From Abditibacteriota bacterium (GTDB lineage Bacteria; Armatimonadota; UBA5829): a DNA stretch of 7,105 nt. Positions 6,034 through 7,105 of the stretch are shown here, one piece after another. Position numbers and translations under genes: made by a program. Each line of letters begins with the position of its first letter. Positions within the stretch are counted from its first letter, which is position 1. Location of the stretch: contig JAGDDM010000176.1 of assembly GCA_017958015.1 (NCBI GenBank), forward strand, positions 1 to 7,105. The letters are read 5' to 3'. The notes under the pieces were generated by a model. The model was not told the origin of the DNA and searched no databases. It was given only the letters and a program-made list of their open reading frames with translations.

Positions 6034-6805
6034 CATAGCAAAAGCCTTCGAGGGGGGCAAAGCCTTTATACCCTTTATCACCTGCGGCGACCCGGACCTT
6101 GACACCACCGCCGCCTGCGTGAGAGCGGCCGCGGCAAACGGCGCCGACCTTATCGAGCTGGGCATACCTTTTTCCGACCCCACGGCTGAGGGACCGGTTA
6201 TCCAAAGCGCCAACGAAAGAGCCCTGGCCGGCGGCGTCACCACGGACAAAATCTTCGATCTGGTGCGGGATTTGCGCCGGGACGTGGTCGTGCCCATGGT
6301 GTTTATGACCTACGCCAACGTGGTGTTTTCCTACGGCGCGGAGAAGTTTATATCAACCTGCGCGGAGATAGGCATTGACGGACTTATTCTGCCGGATTTG
6401 CCCTATGAGGAAAAGGAGGAGTTCCTGCCCCAGTGTCACAAGTACGGGGTTGACCTCATCTCCCTCATCGCTCCCACCTCCGAGAGCCGAATCGCCGTTA
6501 TCGCCGAGGAAGCGGAGGGGTTTATATACGTCGTCTCCTCCCTGGGGGTCACCGGCACCAGAAGCGAGATTAAAACCGACCTGAAGTCAATCGTCGACGC
6601 CGTCCGACGGGCGTCAAGGGTCCCCTGCGCCATCGGCTTCGGAATATCCGCACCGGAACAGGCGGAGAAAATGGCAGCGGTGGCGGACGGCGCCATAGTG
6701 GGCTCCGCCATTATCAAAATCATCGCGAAATACGGCAAAGACGCCCCGAAATACGTGGGGGAATACGTGAAGTCCATGAAAGAGGCGGTGCGGCGGGCGG
6801 ATTAA
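6026..6805 (+). CDS. trpA: Tryptophan synthase alpha chain
   Basis: TrpA cleaves indole-3-glycerol phosphate to indole and glyceraldehyde 3-phosphate, and indole is channelled to TrpB. The 259-residue barrel is of normal, slightly short length. FITCGDPD lies at 17-24. The catalytic Glu44 is in IELGIPFSDP (43-52), equivalent to Glu49 of Salmonella. The mobile loop 6 is SSLGVTGTRSE (171-181), and the phosphate-binding turns are GFGIS (204-208) and GSAII (226-230). The residue matching catalytic Asp60 is Glu55, in PTAEGP rather than the common PLADGP. The frame is open to 5960, but GTG at 6026 has GGGGAG at 6013-6018 and gives the expected N-terminus. It overlaps the trpB stop by 8 bases. Confidence 0.97.
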   Translation: MSNIAKAFEGGKAFIPFITCGDPDLDTTAACVRAAAANGADLIELGIPFSDPTAEGPVIQSANERALAGGVTTDKIFDLVRDLRRDVVVPMVFMTYANVVFSYGAEKFISTCAEIGIDGLILPDLPYEEKEEFLPQCHKYGVDLISLIAPTSESRIAVIAEEAEGFIYVVSSLGVTGTRSEIKTDLKSIVDAVRRASRVPCAIGFGISAPEQAEKMAAVADGAIVGSAIIKIIAKYGKDAPKYVGEYVKSMKEAVRRAD

Positions 6806-6826
6806 GATATTTTCTGTCCTTTATAT

Positions 6827-6855
6827 GAGTCCCGAGAAATCGGGGCTCTTTTTTT
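6827..6855 (+). terminator. Intrinsic terminator of the trp operon
   Basis: GAGTCCCGA 6827-6835 pairs with TCGGGGCTC 6840-6848 (nine pairs, one G-U), closed by a GAAA tetraloop, and seven Ts follow at 6849-6855. It begins 21 bases after the trpA stop. It is a textbook factor-independent terminator and marks the 3' end of the operon transcript. Confidence 0.95.
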
Positions 6856-6871
6856 GTGCGCTCGGGCGCAT

Positions 6872-7105
6872 GTGACCCGGCTTGAGGAGCTGGCGTACAA
6901 AGCCTATCTCACGGCAACGGAAGTTTTCGGCAAAGTGGGGGAGGAAGGCAAAGAACAGCTCGAATACGCTGCCGCTCAGCGCATAGTCCGCACCGAGTCG
7001 GCGGCTTTTGCTCAGATGGGCACCATGGACGCTTACAAGCAAATGGGCGTGGAGGCTTACGAGATACTCGGCACCGTGGACAAGCGGACTTGCGACACCT
7101 GCGGC
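6872..7105 (+). CDS. Phage minor head protein fragment (SPP1 gp7 / Mu gpF type), 5'-truncated, runs off window
   Basis: The frame from GTG 6872 to the window edge encodes about 78 residues ending in DKRTCDTCG. The pattern RIVRTESAAFAQ, then DAYKQMGVEAYEI, then D-x-RTC-x-x-C matches the conserved C-terminal region of Firmicute phage minor capsid / head morphogenesis proteins of the SPP1 gp7 family, which act with the portal during capsid assembly. In complete members this region normally follows well over 100 N-terminal residues. Here the frame is open only from the trpA stop, and the trp terminator occupies 6827-6855. GTG 6872 and TTG 6854 are the only plausible starts, and neither has a good Shine-Dalgarno. 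I infer a decayed prophage remnant or a chimeric contig end. The family call is by motif recognition only; whether the fragment is expressed is unknown. Confidence 0.7.
   Translation, partial: MTRLEELAYKAYLTATEVFGKVGEEGKEQLEYAAAQRIVRTESAAFAQMGTMDAYKQMGVEAYEILGTVDKRTCDTCG

Noticed and set aside
6803..6856. Readthrough of the trpA stop into the downstream in-frame phage-like segment
   Set aside because: The shared frame is probably chance. A strong terminator lies in between, and the intervening codons encode nothing recognisable.
6821..7042. Minus-strand open frame opposite the phage-like fragment (73 codons)
   Set aside because: The plus-strand frame carries the recognisable RTC-x-x-C head-protein motif; the minus frame shows no family features and runs through the terminator.

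Overview
The window holds a complete, tightly packed tryptophan biosynthesis operon on the + strand, in the order trpE-trpG-trpD-trpC-trpF-trpB-trpA. It is preceded by a consensus sigma-A-type promoter and a T-box (tRNA-sensing) leader, and closed by a strong intrinsic terminator. The gene order with separate trpG, trpC and trpF, the T-box control and the strong Shine-Dalgarno sequences all point to a Firmicute. The GC-rich codon usage suggests a high-GC member of the Clostridia. That placement is inference; no rRNA or other marker is present.

Layout. Bases 1-67 are an A-rich stretch with no gene, carrying A-tracts spaced about one helical turn apart. The promoter is TTGACA-17 bp-TATAAT (68-96). 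The leader (about 103-421) has a specifier loop reading UGG (Trp) and a T-box whose UGGC matches the GCCA 3' end expected of bacterial tRNA-Trp. It also has an antiterminator (313-351), a competing terminator (344-386) and a second terminator-like hairpin (386-421) just before the trpE ribosome binding site. Bases 437-6805 are the seven trp genes, joined by overlaps of 4-8 nt or a 1-nt gap; trpD, trpF and trpA use GTG starts. The operon terminator is at 6827-6855. After it, from about 6872 to the window edge, is the conserved C-terminal motif region of a phage minor head protein (SPP1 gp7 / Mu gpF type). It has no room for a normal N-terminal half, so a prophage remnant or assembly junction directly abuts the operon.

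How it works together. TrpE and TrpG make anthranilate from chorismate and glutamine. TrpD adds phosphoribose, TrpF isomerises the product, and TrpC closes the indole ring. The TrpA/TrpB complex then makes tryptophan from indole-glycerol phosphate and serine. Uncharged tRNA-Trp should stabilise the antiterminator and switch the whole operon on.

The operon itself is a known system. The points worth a second look are a possible bridging helix that would disarm both leader terminators together, repeated ACCGCG elements in the leader with a shared complement, Glu in place of the usual catalytic Asp in TrpA, and the truncated phage head gene at the right end.
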